Source of the DNA: JAWKTV01 sp041398905
Lineage (GTDB): Bacteria > Planctomycetota > Planctomycetia > Planctomycetales > Planctomycetaceae
Reading direction: 5' to 3'
NCBI GenBank assembly: GCA_041398905.1
Contig: JAWKTV010000003.1
Location: 1 to 64,000 of the forward strand
Length of the DNA: 64,000 nucleotides
Below, in pieces: positions 31,251 to 41,672 of the stretch. Below the pieces are notes generated by a model. That model worked only from the letters and a program-made list of their open reading frames with translations, had not been told where the DNA came from and searched no databases. The stretch's first letter is position 1. The number at the start of each line of letters is the position of its first letter. A program made the position numbers and the translations under genes.

Positions 31251-32256
31251 ATGCTGCGTCTGCTGCCACTCCTTTGTCTGGTGTGCCTGCTGGTCGGCCC
31301 AAGGCATGTCGCCGCCGCTGCCGACGAACAGTCCGCGAAGCCGGCGTACGATCCGCTGCAAGTCGCCCAAGACTCGGAAGTCGAGACGCATGACCTCGTC
31401 GTTCGCGACGCGACTCGGTCGCGCGATCTACCGGTGTTCGTGTATCTGCCGAACGCCCCTCAGCCAGCGGCTGTCGTGCTCTTCAGTCATGGCTTGGGCG
31501 GCACACGGAAAATGTCGGCCTACCTTGGCAAAGCACTGGGCCGGGCGGCGGGTACGTGGCCGTCTTCCTGCAACACCCGGGCAGCGATGACACTGTGTGG
31601 CGCGATGCGCCGCCGCTCAAACGGATGGCCGCGCTGACCAAGGCCGCGAACGCGGAGAACGCGGTCCTCCGCTTCCAGGATGTCCCCGCCGTGATCGATC
31701 AGTTGGCACGCTGGAACACCCAGCCGGGCCACCCGCTGCATCAACGCCTCGACCTGTCGCGGGTCGGCATGTCGGGCACTCGTTCAGCGCGTGTGACAAC
31801 ACAGGCGGTGAGCGGTCAATCCGTCGGTGGTCGCTAGCCATTACCTCGAACCGCCATATCAAGGCCGCGATCGCCTTCCAGCCCCAGCAGCCCCCGCATC
31901 GTCCGCGAAGCCAGTTCAGCGGTAGGGTGAAGATCCCTGGCTGCTGATGACCGCACCAACGACGTTTCGCGTGTCGGCGGACAGACGGTCGAATCACGGC
32001 TGGCGGTTTACCCCGCTTTGCCTGCGGGGCACAAGTACGAGCTGGTGCTCGACGGCGCGAGCACTCGGCCTTCACGGGCAGGCCTTGCCGGGCGAAGGGG
32101 GCCACGCGGAACCCGCGCCCATCACCAGTCAATTCGCGATGCAGTACCGCCTTCTGGGACACGTACCTCGAGACGGCCCGGCTGCCCGCGAATGGCTGGA
32201 TGGCCCGAGGGCCGCGGGCCGTGCTGGAAGAGCGGGACCGCTGGCAGACGAAGTAG
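31251..32256 (+). pseudogene. Exported α/β-hydrolase (dienelactone/acetylhydrolase-like), frameshifted
   Basis: ATG 31251 gives MLRLLPLLCLVCLLVGPRHV, a signal peptide cleaved near AAA-AD. Then DLPVFVYLPNAPQPAAVVLF and SHGLGGTRKMSAYLGK (oxyanion-hole HG). After an indel near 31555 it reads VAVFLQHPGSDDTVWRD, FQDVPAVIDQLARWN, and LDLSRVGMSGHSF, where the last five residues span the nucleophile elbow GxSxG across an indel near 31775. After further shifts come HIKAAIAF, WLLMTGTNDVSRV (catalytic Asp region), LPAGHKYELVLDGAEHSAFT (catalytic His) and a C-terminal VLEERDRWQTK ending TAG 32254. About 335 residues. Likely hydrolyses an extracellular ester; substrate unknown. All three catalytic regions survive, so the gene is probably intact in the organism. 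Confidence 0.65.
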
Positions 32257-32929
32257 CGGCTTCTAACGCGCCCCAATCTGCCCAGGATGATCGGTTGGGC
32301 GAAGGCCGTCCCGACCTGCGGCGAGCTGATCGGCGGTCAAAAGTCGGGCCTTGCTTCTCCTCCACGCACCTGGGAGTCAACGAGATTTTCATCGACACCG
32401 CAGGCACAGATACACGTGCCAAAGCCAGCCCGCCGCCACCGCATCAGCCACCGCATCCGCCGGCAGGACGACGCAAATAGCGTCTAAAGCGTTGTATTGA
32501 GTTGCCCGGCGAGTTTGAACCTCGACTAAATGATCCAGAGTCATTCGTGCTACCGTTACCACCGAGGCAAGGTGGAATTCAGTCTTAGAGACGGCAGGTA
32601 TGACAGCGCTGGGCGCTTCCATGGCCGCCGCAGGGCGCGAGCCCTGCCTGAAGGTCAGCGAGTCCGCGCGACTGCCGCGAGCGCGGGCAGGTCCGTCGCA
32701 GGTCATCGACAAGGAAGTCGCGACTCCTGCTTTCCGCTCGGCCCGAGTTTGTTCCACCTGTTGCAATCGCAACGGGTCGTCGCGAATCGTCAACCCGGAC
32801 GCCCTGCCGCCCGCAGAGCGCGCCGCTGCCAGTCCAGTGACTGCGCACTGATGTCACCGCGCTGATGTGGGCGGTTTGGGAGATGTGCTGGCGATGCCGC
32901 TGGTCCCGCTGGTACAAACGGTGTGGTTC

Positions 32930-34334
32930 GCAATAGCCGCGACTCCGCGGCCCTGTCAGGAGAATGAACATGCCACGCTTGTTGAACAGTGGGACATCCA
33001 CCTGTCCAGCACGTCTGATTTGCTGCTGCTGATGATGATGATGGCTTTGACACTGTCGGCACTGACCGGCAAGGGCGACCGCGTTGCGTCGATCGCGGAG
33101 GCGATTGAGAGCAGGATCGACGCAGGTACGGATCGCCCAGACTTCGACGCGGACCGCGGCACCATCACTTGGTGGGCGTCGTGTCGAACCGCAGCGAGCT
33201 GACGCGGGTTCGTGCCGCGATTGCCGACTCCGGCCGTGAAGATCATCGATCTGAGTGACGTAGTGGTCGCCAGCCGACGAGGCGATGCTGACTCCGCGAC
33301 GGTGCGGGAGGTGATCCGCTGCAGGATGGCCGGCGGTTCGGTACTCGCCGACGCGCCGAGGTGCTCGCCGCCTCGAGCGACCCCGACTGCAGCACAGGCC
33401 TGGTTTGCTGGGCGGTCCTTTGACTCTATCTGGATGGTAACGATGCGGTCGCCGAGCAGTTGATGGCGGTCGCGGCGGAAGGTGACGCCGGCGGCACGGA
33501 GGACCGCAGCGAGTGCAACGGTTCATGTCGACCAGTCCGTTGCGTCAACAGTCCGGCATGTCGGCGGAGCAATGGCATACCGACGTGGTCAACCCTTACT
33601 TCATCGCCTCGCGAGCGGTGGCTCAACTGCTGCCCGCCCAGCCCGCACCGCCCACAGGGCGACCGCTTCGAGTTGGTCGCTCTCAACTTTGACGACCCGC
33701 AGCCGACGCCGTTGGACTTGCACTCCGGAAGTGACAGACGGCACTCGCGACGATGCTCGGCCGATGCAGCTTCCCGGAAGCCAGACCCGTCAACAACGGG
33801 CGATCCAGGGAATGCCGGCGGGCGCGTTGGCGGCGTGGGCTGTACCCCATCGAGACCCTGTATCTGCCGAACTACACCACCTGGTACCCGGCTTCGACGG
33901 TCACACCTGAGCACCGGTCTATGCCGAGGCGTATGGCTGGAATGGGGTGGTCCCCAACGGAAACTACTACTGGACTTATGCCACCGCCTATGGACTGTAG
34001 GCTATGGATACGCCGGGGCAGAAGCCAACCCGGCCCGTATGGCTACGTGATCCCGGATATGGGTACACAGCCGCGTGGCCTGCGGTCTGGTGCGGCTACG
34101 GATACAGCGGATGCGATCGGCGTGTGTTGGCTATTCCTCATGCGGCCTGGCAAGGGTGTTCGTATCCGACCTATAGGTTCGGCTACGGCTACACCGGCTG
34201 CGGGTATTCCGGTTGGTGCTCCGGCTGGGTGGGGAATGGCTGGGGCTGGGGTTGTCGTCGCCTGGGTTTATGCGGCGTCGTATCAACCGACGTGGCGGGT
34301 GGTGGTAACAGCAGCGTCAGATCCGTGCAATTGA
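32930..34334 (+). pseudogene. Hypothetical protein with Gly/Tyr/Trp-rich C-terminal tail, frameshifted; boundaries uncertain
   Basis: No single frame is open, but pieces on the + strand read like one protein. They are DRPDFDADRGTIT then GVVSNRSELTRVRAAIADSG, which resembles the strand-turn-strand of BON-type domains. Next come GLVCWAVLYLDGNDAVAEQL-type segments near 33400, WHTDVVNPYFIASRAVAQLL and DRFELVALNFDDPQPTPLDL. Last is a low-complexity tail with NYTTWYPASTVTP, VYAEAYGWNGVVPNGNYYWT, YATAYG and repeated YGYTG/YGYSG/WGWG units (about 33900-34270). It may end at the stop 34332-34334. The tail resembles aromatic/Gly-rich surface proteins. Start not determined; 32930 is only where coding-like sequence begins. 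BON assignment is a weak inference. Confidence 0.35.
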
Positions 34335-34425
34335 CACCAGCTGGGGCAGGGCGAAGTAGCTGCCTCAGGCTGGAAGAACCTGGGATGACCGACGGCCTGC
34401 GAGACACGACCAGGCCGATGGTGCA

Positions 34426-36791
34426 TCAATGGACCGCACTTGGCCGCCGCATGCGGCCTCTCGCGACGACTACCGCGGTGAGTCCTTGCTCTCGGTGGCC
34501 GGCGGCGGCGACCGGGCTGGTCAGCTCGGCGGGGAGCTTTTCACGGAGCGACTTGAGCCTTCGTCGGGGAAGGTCTTCTCGGTCTCTCCGCGTCGAAGGC
34601 CTTCTTCCAGGCCGCGACCGCTTCCTCGTGTCGACCGAGCTTTTCCAGAATGTCGCCATAGTGCTCCTGGATCACGGCGTCCTGCCCTTGCTCGCTCCTT
34701 TGGACCGCCTTCTCCTGATGGGTGACCGCTTCTTCGTACCGTCGAGTCGATACAGCACCCAGGCCATGCTGTCTTGATAGGCGACATTCTCCGGCTCAGC
34801 GGCGATCGCCTTGTCGAGCAGCTCCTTCGCGTCGAGATTCTCGTTGCCCGGTCGGCGTAATGCAAAGGATCGTTGTTCGCCTGCGGATGATCTGGTTGCT
34901 CTTTCAGGATGTCGAGCAGAATCTCCTCACCAAGATCGTAGTCCTCATTGGCGACATAGGCCGCCGAGAAGGCTAAAGCAGGCACTCCAGGACCGTCTCC
35001 TCATCATCCTTACTGGCTGATGATGTTCTTGAGTTCCCAGAATGGCATCGTCCCAGCGACGTGCGCACGTGAAAGATACCGGGCTTCCTGAACGGCGAAG
35101 CGGCTGTCTTCCGGCGACTGGGCCCGCGCTCGCGGATCGCTTCCACCGCAGCTTCAACCGTCCGTCCAGTTCCCGACTGAGTGAGACCAGCGACATAAGA
35201 AGGCCGGGCAGGCTCGAGAGACGGGTGATCGGCCACGCGGCCTGGAAGGTCTCTTCCGCTTTGACGTAGCTGACGTCGATGAGGTGCACTTTCCAGGCTG
35301 ACGATAGAGTTCGTACGACGGCAGGTTCTGTGTGCTGATCGCGTATTCGTACAGGTGAATCGCGTCGTCGGTTCCCGTTTCGCCTCGGCGACCATGCCCG
35401 GTGAGCCAGGCCCTGCTCGTAGGTCAGGCTGGGTCGCCTGACGAACGCTTCCCGGGCGAGCGCCCAGGACGCCAGCGACCTGCTCCTCGTTCTTGGCCAT
35501 CTCCGCCAGATCATTGCGGAACCGCTCGCTGGCCTCCTGGAACTCGGCGGCATCGCCCGCTGCGTGAAAGTGCGGGGTTGCCGACCTGCAGGACCAGAAG
35601 GCCCGCCCGCCCGATTCGAGCCACTCTGCATAGTCGCCTTGCCTGCGGCTGATGGAGGCCAGCCCCAGAGCTTCCGGGGTCGACAGCACCGAAACCTTCA
35701 TAAATCGCGCGTCATCGAGCCTCTCAGCGAGCGTACTTTCCCGCGACGAAGTAGGCGAGGTACTTGTTCCGCGCGTCCTTCTCCGCAGTTCTTCGAGTCG
35801 CGGCAACAGTTCGTCCTGACGATTGAGCGCGGTCAGAATTTCATCCAGCAGCGCTTCGTACCAGGCCGACGCTTTGTCGACCAGTTGGGCAGCCAGGTAC
35901 TTGTCGAGTTCCACCAGCAGCGCTCGGACTGTCCCACCTGCTGATAAACCGTCGCCAGACGAAAACCATGCACGCCGGAGGGTTTCTCCACCTTGCTTGT
36001 TGGCCTGCTCATACGCGGTCACGGCGAGGTCAGGCGATCGGCTTCGAGGAAGGCCGTACCCATCGTCGAAGAGCTGCAGCTTGTCGCCGAAGAGCTGCAG
36101 CCGTTCGGTTTCCGGAGAAGTTCGATGTCACCGGCCTGCAGCGCTCCGGCGGGGACGGTGAGCGCATCACCTCTTGCGGTTGGCGATGTGCAAGACTGGG
36201 CCAGGTGTCGCTGCAGGGGATGAGACGGGCGAACGACAACTCCGCCAACTCCAGGCCGGGCAAGCGCTGCTCGATCGTCTGAATGGCGGAGTCAGTTGCC
36301 CCTGATCGGCACCCACAGCCACAAGGGCGCGAAGGAGCTGCACGCCATCGGCCGTTGACGGTCGCAAGAATGGCGTACTTGCGTGCCTGCTCGTCCCGCT
36401 TCTCGCGGAGGGCGATTGGGACGTACAGCCGGTAAGCGTCGATGGCGCGGGGGTTCAGTTCGATCGACTTCTCCAGCTCATCCAGCGCGATCTCGACGTA
36501 CTTGATTTCGCCTCGCTGCAGGTAGAACTGTCCCGTCATGTAGTGGGCCAGCGCGTCGAGCATCTGCCGCTCGTCGGCCGAGCGGGGATGCTTCGGGCTG
36601 AGTGGAGCGATGGGAGCGTCGGCTGGCTGCAGCGGACGCAACGACCCGGGCACGGCCTCGACGGGCGTTTCAACCTCATTGTCGACTTCGGCGGCCGGCG
36701 GGGCATCATCAGCGAGCGCGACTGGCATTCCACCAGCGACCCAGCAGCCTCCCAGCAACGACAGTTTGCCCGCGATAGAGACGTATTTCAT
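34426..36791 (-). pseudogene. Exported tetratricopeptide-repeat protein, frameshifted
   Basis: ATG 36791 begins MKYVSIAGKLSLLGGCWVAG, a signal peptide ending near ALA-DD. After a Pro/Glu linker comes ALAHYMTGQFYLQRGEIKYV, EIALDELEKSIELNPRAIDA then YRLYVPIALREKRDEQARKY, two TPRs in frame to about codon 145. Further fragments in other frames continue: WYEALLDEILTALNRQDELL near 35850, AEFQEASERFRNDLAEMAKN near 35530, and AFSAAYVANEDYDLGEEILL with DILKEQPDHPQANNDP near 34940. Last come shifted pieces (DAKELLDKAIAAEPENVAYQ-like, then ALWRHSGKARSTRG in a wrong frame). The C-terminus lies somewhere between 34426 and 34530; I give the outermost stop. Total about 770-790 residues. TPR proteins of this kind act as periplasmic scaffolds; partners unknown. 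At least eight indels. Confidence 0.6.
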
Positions 36792-37081
36792 GAACCCGAT
36801 CCTGCGTGCGTGCGGTAAGACGACTCACTGGTCATCAGCGGCATTCTAGGCGGTTGACAGCGATGCTGCCAAACGGGTTTGCCACCAGTTGGTCACCGAG
36901 AGCCAGACGGCTGCCGATCAGTTCCAACGATCAGTGGCGACACGCGTGACGGATGACACGCCCCCGGGGCGAGCGGCTTCCATGACCAGTGACAACCCGC
37001 TCCACGATCATGCCGCCTTACTGTCGCGAGTTTCCGGAAAGGCACTTGCCTTACGGGAATGAACCGCGTAGCATTGAGATC

Positions 37082-37528
37082 ATGAGGAAGCTCATCGATC
37101 GATTTTCGATGCTTGTGCTTGCGATCGCGGTCGTCGTCGCGCCGATCAATGTGGTTTCGGCGCGGCCCGCGGTGATCGGCGGGGCTTGTCCCGTCTGTGC
37201 CGCTCGCCAGGCCAGCGAAGGCCAACTGCTCGATCAAGAGGTTGCTCAAAACGCGGCCTGCTGTGCCGCGTCCTGCTGCTCGGCCGTAGAGACCGAGCAC
37301 GTGGCATCGCACTGTTGTGTTCACTCCGGGCGACCAGCGGCTGGGCTGCCGACCGCTGGCGACTGCTGTGGTCAGTGCTGGTGTTGCGGCGGACCCGTCA
37401 TAACGCTGTTCGTCTCAGTCGTGACTCCTTACGTGGCGTCAACGATCGTTTCGCAAACCTCCCGTCTCGTCGAGTCTCTCGACGCTCGACGAATCCCGCC
37501 TGATTCGCCGGTCCCTCGCTGCTGCTGA
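37082..37528 (+). CDS. Cys-rich exported hypothetical protein
   Basis: 148 residues from ATG 37082. MRKLIDRFSMLVLAIAVVVA is a signal peptide, with cleavage likely near VSA-RP. The mature part holds CPVCAARQ, then CCAASCC, CCVH, GDCCGQCWCCGGP, and after a hydrophobic stretch (ITLFVSVVTPYVASTIV) a terminal CC. Paired and CxxC cysteines suggest metal (Zn, Cu, Fe) binding or disulfide stabilisation outside the cytoplasm. I know no named family. Together with the next gene, which is also exported, Cys-rich and in the same orientation, it forms a pair. The hydrophobic stretch near residues 105-125 might anchor it in a membrane. Confidence 0.65.
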   Translation: MRKLIDRFSMLVLAIAVVVAPINVVSARPAVIGGACPVCAARQASEGQLLDQEVAQNAACCAASCCSAVETEHVASHCCVHSGRPAAGLPTAGDCCGQCWCCGGPVITLFVSVVTPYVASTIVSQTSRLVESLDARRIPPDSPVPRCC

Positions 37529-37720
37529 AGACGTCGCGCCCCCGGTGCGCGCTGTTTGTCAGTTTCTCTTCCGTCAGCGTGTCGCTGACGATGACGAATG
37601 GCGCAGCGGAAGCTCTTCAACTTCGGAGATCTGGTCATTGTCGACCGATCGACACCGCGCTGCGGCGTCGCATCGACTGACGCGATCCCGATGTTCCGAT
37701 TCAACAGTGAGGATTGAACC

Positions 37721-38098
37721 ATGTCACGTTTTGCACCTTTGGCGGCTGTGTTCGCCGCGATGTCGCTGGTGGCTTATACCTTCGGCACGACTGCAGCTTC
37801 GAGTACGTCCCCGAACGCGGCTTTCGGCGTCGCAGGTTGCTGCTGCTGTGCGGACGGCTGCTCAGATGCCTGCCTGGCGCAGGGTGGCTGCACTTCGTGT
37901 GCGGATTGCCCCTGCTGTGACTTCGGTGCGGGCGAGTGCTGCGAGCCGGACGGCTGCTGCAGCACCGATGCTTGCACCGCCGGCGTGGCCTGCTGCTCGT
38001 CGAACGGCAGCGGCTGCGCCGTGACCGGCCACACAGCGACCAACGCCGCCTGCTGTGCGGGCGGTGTCGCCGTCGAGACAACCGGCAAGTCGGCGTGA
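37721..38098 (+). CDS. Cys-rich exported hypothetical protein, metallothionein-like composition
   Basis: 125 residues from ATG 37721, preceded by GAGGA. A signal peptide (SRFAPLAAVFAAMSLVAYTF) is followed by a region with 21 cysteines in about 90 residues: GCCCCADGCSDACLAQGGC, TSCADCPCCDFGAGECC, EPDGCCSTDAC, ACCSSNGSGC and AACC near the end. Spacing is dominated by CC, CxxC and CxxxC. The composition suggests multi-metal binding or a disulfide-rich scaffold. Unlike classical metallothioneins it appears exported and contains few Lys. No family recognised. It follows the other Cys-rich gene by about 190 bases and ends just before a strong bidirectional hairpin. Confidence 0.7.
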   Translation: MSRFAPLAAVFAAMSLVAYTFGTTAASSTSPNAAFGVAGCCCCADGCSDACLAQGGCTSCADCPCCDFGAGECCEPDGCCSTDACTAGVACCSSNGSGCAVTGHTATNAACCAGGVAVETTGKSA

Positions 38099-38157
38099 AC
38101 CCCGCTATGGCCGATCTCGTCGCGGGATCAGCCCCGGCGAGAATCGCATGCATGTCG

Positions 38158-38192
38158 CTCACCCCGCAGGACCGCTGGTTTTGCGGGGTGAG
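38158..38192. terminator. Bidirectional terminator between Cys-rich gene and PPO gene
   Basis: CTCACCCCGCA and TGCGGGGTGAG form an 11-bp perfect stem around a loop containing GGTTT. It sits between convergent genes (+ ends 38098, - ends 38245) and could serve both. Confidence 0.65.
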
Positions 38193-38244
38193 TCTCTTTG
38201 GGCCAGCGAGCCTGTCAGCCGCTCGCGCGGCCGGAACACTCCCG

Positions 38245-39753
38245 TCAGCCTTCCGCCAAACGCCACATCTTCTCCGCCGCCAGCTCGCCGTCATGGATGC
38301 AGTCGGGCAGGCCGACGCCCCGGTACGCGTTGCCGCACAACGCGAGTCCCGGTATCTCACTCGTCAGTCGTTCGATCTCGCGGATTCGGTCGAGATGTCC
38401 CACATGGTACTGCGGCATGGCCCGGGGATACCGGACCACGCGGGTGAACTTCGGCGATCCCCTGAGGCCAAAAATCTGACCGAGTTCTTCCCGCGTGATC
38501 GCCACCAGCTCTTCGTCGGTCCGTTCGCACATTTCCGGCTGCAGCGCCCCGCCGATGAACGTCCTGAGCACGACGTGATGCGGAGGTGCCCGGTCCGGGA
38601 ACTTCCGGCTGAGGAATGACACCGCCAGAATCAGGCGGCGTTCGCGGGCCGGGATCACCAGTCCATACGCATCCAGCGGATGCTCGAACTCGTCGAGTCG
38701 ATGCGCGGAGACCACGACCGCACTCGAAGCGTATTCGATCTCCACCAGTCTCTGTGCCAGTTCGGGACACGCGCATTGCAGCAGCTCGGCGGCGATGTAC
38801 GAGGGGGCCGCCACGATCACTTCATCGAACCGCTCCGTCAACGGAGCGGCTGTTGTGTCCCCCGTTGCATGCGACTGCACGTCGAACTTCGGCCCGACCG
38901 ATCCTCTCGTCTCGTTGTCGGTCGCCGGAACAGGACGGACTTTGGTCACTTTTGTCGACGTGCGCAGGGTGACGCGGTCGGCGATCGCGCGCACCAGCGC
39001 CTCCTGCAATTCTCCCATACCGTCTCGCAACGAGACGAACAGGCCGTAACGTGCGCCGCTGGTCGCCTCCTTCGGCTCGGACGTTTGTCGCCGCACGACC
39101 GTCGCGGGCTGCCGCGACATCCCGCGGGCGAGGCTGCCGTACTCGCGTTCCATCTTGAGGAAGCGCGGCAGCGTTGCCTCGATGCTGAGTTGTTCGGGAT
39201 CACCCGTGTAGATACCGCCGACGAGCGGCTGCACGATGCGATTCAGCGCCTCTTTGCCGAGCCGACGACGAACAAAGCTGGCCAGCGATTCGTCCGCATC
39301 GCCATCGGCACGGCGACGGATGAACGGCTCCATCAGGAGTCGCAGCTTGCCCAGCGGAGAAAGCAGCCGCGTCGTCAGTACCGGCCACAACCGGCCCGGA
39401 ACCATGAGGTTGAAGCCGGCAGGCGTTGGCACCGGTTGACCGCGGTACAGTATCAGTGACTTGCGGTACTGCGGGTCGGGAGCGACCAGCCGCTGCTCCA
39501 GGCCGAGCCGGCGACACAGGTCGAGCGCCCACGGTTTATCCGTGATGAACATGTCCGCCCCGCGTTCGACGCGGAAGCCCTCAACCGTCTCGGTGCCGAA
39601 AACCCCGCCCAGCCGTTCGCTCGACTCGAACAGGACCAGCTCCACCGGCACCCGTGACTCGCGGCTCAGCTCCACCAGCCGATGCGCCGCCGCCAGGCCG
39701 CTGATGCCAGCTCCTACAATCGCGATTCGGCGGGTCGGTTGTTTCTCGTTCAC
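38245..39753 (-). CDS. hemG: Protoporphyrinogen oxidase (HemY-type)
   Basis: FAD enzyme oxidising protoporphyrinogen IX to protoporphyrin IX, the penultimate haem step. It is often called HemG in planctomycete annotation and belongs to the HemY family. RRIAIVGAGISGLAAAHRLV (about residues 7-26) is the FAD-binding GxGxxG, followed by FESSERLGGVFGTETVEGFR and VERGADMFITDKPWALDLCR, then RIVQPLVGGIYTGDPEQLSI, all typical of the family. The C-terminal LTSEIPGLALCGNAYRGVGL then PDCIHDGELAAEKM is the second FAD block. I prefer the GTG at 39753 (preceded by GGAAG) to the ORF start at 39834, because the extension has no homology. 502 residues, clean frame. Possibly peripheral on the inner membrane. 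Confidence 0.9.
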   Translation of the reverse strand: MNEKQPTRRIAIVGAGISGLAAAHRLVELSRESRVPVELVLFESSERLGGVFGTETVEGFRVERGADMFITDKPWALDLCRRLGLEQRLVAPDPQYRKSLILYRGQPVPTPAGFNLMVPGRLWPVLTTRLLSPLGKLRLLMEPFIRRRADGDADESLASFVRRRLGKEALNRIVQPLVGGIYTGDPEQLSIEATLPRFLKMEREYGSLARGMSRQPATVVRRQTSEPKEATSGARYGLFVSLRDGMGELQEALVRAIADRVTLRTSTKVTKVRPVPATDNETRGSVGPKFDVQSHATGDTTAAPLTERFDEVIVAAPSYIAAELLQCACPELAQRLVEIEYASSAVVVSAHRLDEFEHPLDAYGLVIPARERRLILAVSFLSRKFPDRAPPHHVVLRTFIGGALQPEMCERTDEELVAITREELGQIFGLRGSPKFTRVVRYPRAMPQYHVGHLDRIREIERLTSEIPGLALCGNAYRGVGLPDCIHDGELAAEKMWRLAEG

Positions 39754-39899
39754 GGTGTCAGCTTCCACGAGCGACCGGTCGAATGCAACCTTGCCGACGA
39801 TGCGGAACCGTCGTGGCCATGTCTTCGTCAGCACCGGTGATCGCCCCCCGGGCGCGGCCGGAAGACGCAGCCTGCTTGTCCATTCCCGTCCCGGCCGCC

Positions 39900-41279
39900 T
39901 TACACATGCCGGAGCGCCTCGATCGGGTCCAGTTCCGCCGCTGACCGAGCCGGATACACGCCGAACACCAGCCCGATTGCGACCGAGAACCCGAATGCCA
40001 GGGGCAGACTCCAGACCGCGACCGTCGGCTGCATGTCGCGAAAGATGCGACCCGCGTCGGAATCAAGCGCCCCGGGCTCCAGCACATAGTTTCGCATCAG
40101 GATGCGAATGCCGCTGAAGGTGGGACCGGTCAGCAAACCCAGGCCGAGTCCAATCAGTCCCCCCACGCCCGACAGCACGACGGTCTCGGTGAGGAACTGC
40201 CGGACAATGTCCGAACGAGTTGCCCCCAGTGCACGGCGAATCCCGATCTCGCGCGTCCGTTCGGTCACCGTCGCCAGCATGATGTTCATGATGCCGATGC
40301 CGCCCACCACCAGACTGATCGCGGCGATCGAACCAAGCACGATATTGAAGATCCACCGCAACTGCTCCGCCTGCTTAAGCAGTTCCTGCGGGACGATAAC
40401 GGCGTAGTCCTCGATCTCCTTGTGCTCGCGCTTGAGCGTCTCGCGCACCACGTCGGCGGTGCGGAGCACGCGGTCCGCCTGCTCCTGCGGATCGCCGGTC
40501 GCCGCGACCTTCAGAGTGATCTGGTTGTAGACGACGGACTCCGCGCTGAAGCTGCCGGCAGGCATCGAGATGAACAGGTCGTTGGTGTTCAGCCGCGATT
40601 GAAACGTGTCGAGCGGCAGATAGATATCGAGGTTGTAGTCCTGCCCCGACATGCTTCCACCAATCGCCGCCGTCGCGGTGCGCGGCCGCGTGACGCCGAT
40701 CACGTCGTAGGCGGCTCCCTTGATCTGCACCTGTTGACCAATCGGATCGACGGCCGGAAACAGCTTCTCAGCCGCTCCGTCGGCGAGCACCACAACGTTC
40801 AACATGCCACGCAGATGCTCGCCGGCGATGAACTCGCCCCGCGCCATCTCCAGATGATTCATACCCAGGTATTCCGGCGTGCAGCCGACGATGCGGGCAT
40901 CCACCTTGTTGTTGTGATACCGCGCCGTTTCGTTGATCTCCCGCACCGGCACCAGTCCCGTCACGTCCTTCAGCGTCTCCGTGAGGATCTTCAGGTCGGT
41001 ACGACGCAGACCGTAACGGACCACCCATTGCCGCTCGCCGCTGCCGCTGCTGGCGGCCGTCTGCGAGGGCTTGACGCTCCGAACGATGATGTTCGTCGCT
41101 CCCAACTGCATCACCTGCTGCTGGGCCTGTGTGCTCGCGCCCTCGCCAATCGCCAGCATCGCGATTACGGAGAACACGCCAAACACGATACCCAGCATCG
41201 TCAGGCCCGACCGCAGCTTGTGCAGCAGCAGGCTCTTGAAGGCCAGACGCAAGGTGCGGAACGAATTGGAAGATGACAC
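39900..41279 (-). CDS. ABC transporter permease, MacB/FtsX-like
   Basis: 459 residues. The N-terminus SFRTLRLAFKSLLLHKLRSG then LTMLGIVFGVFSVIAMLAIG EG is TM1 of the MacB_PCD family. About 210 residues of periplasmic core domain follow (GLRRTDLKILTETLKDVTGL, HLEMARGEFIAGEHLR). Then come three C-terminal helices: WIFNIVLGSIAAISLVVGGI, GIMNIMLATVTERTREIGIR with the coupling motif RRALGATRSDIVRQFLTE, and LPLAFGFSVAIGLVFGVYPA with ARSAAELDPIEALRHV. The ERTREIGIRRALGA segment is diagnostic. MacB-type permeases work with an ATPase to move lipoproteins, peptides or signals across the envelope; no ATPase gene lies next to this one in the window. About 145 bases upstream of the PPO gene on the same strand. 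Clean frame. Confidence 0.85.
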   Translation of the reverse strand: MSSSNSFRTLRLAFKSLLLHKLRSGLTMLGIVFGVFSVIAMLAIGEGASTQAQQQVMQLGATNIIVRSVKPSQTAASSGSGERQWVVRYGLRRTDLKILTETLKDVTGLVPVREINETARYHNNKVDARIVGCTPEYLGMNHLEMARGEFIAGEHLRGMLNVVVLADGAAEKLFPAVDPIGQQVQIKGAAYDVIGVTRPRTATAAIGGSMSGQDYNLDIYLPLDTFQSRLNTNDLFISMPAGSFSAESVVYNQITLKVAATGDPQEQADRVLRTADVVRETLKREHKEIEDYAVIVPQELLKQAEQLRWIFNIVLGSIAAISLVVGGIGIMNIMLATVTERTREIGIRRALGATRSDIVRQFLTETVVLSGVGGLIGLGLGLLTGPTFSGIRILMRNYVLEPGALDSDAGRIFRDMQPTVAVWSLPLAFGFSVAIGLVFGVYPARSAAELDPIEALRHV

Positions 41280-41672
41280 GGAGGCAGGCTCTCGTTGGAG
41301 GTATCACTCGAATGACCGCGGGCTGCAGGGCATAAGCCCCGGATGCGTACTCCGACTTCCTGAGGCCGGCTACCCGCAGCCGAACGCCTGAGTCGTCGGG
41401 CCATCGACCTGTCGCGGAAGCCGAACGCGGCCGCCTTGTCCCCGCCGCTGGCAGCTTCCGGCGGTTCGGCTTCCGTCAACGCCATCATCGTCAAAACACC
41501 GGCATGATCCGCAGGTTGCGTTCTCAAACCGGCAGACAACCAGACTATTCTCCCGTCATGTTCCTCCTCCGGCAACCCGAGTCGCTCTAACTCGCGCGCC
41601 GCGTCTGCCGCAGTCGACTGAACGACGCGTCATCAGGCCCGCCACGGCAGCAGACCCGCCACTCGATCTGTG
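41280..41672. other. Intergenic, nothing recognised
   Basis: About 390 bases between two reverse-strand genes. ORFs present are short or lack motifs. No hairpin with a U-tract was seen. Confidence 0.4.
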
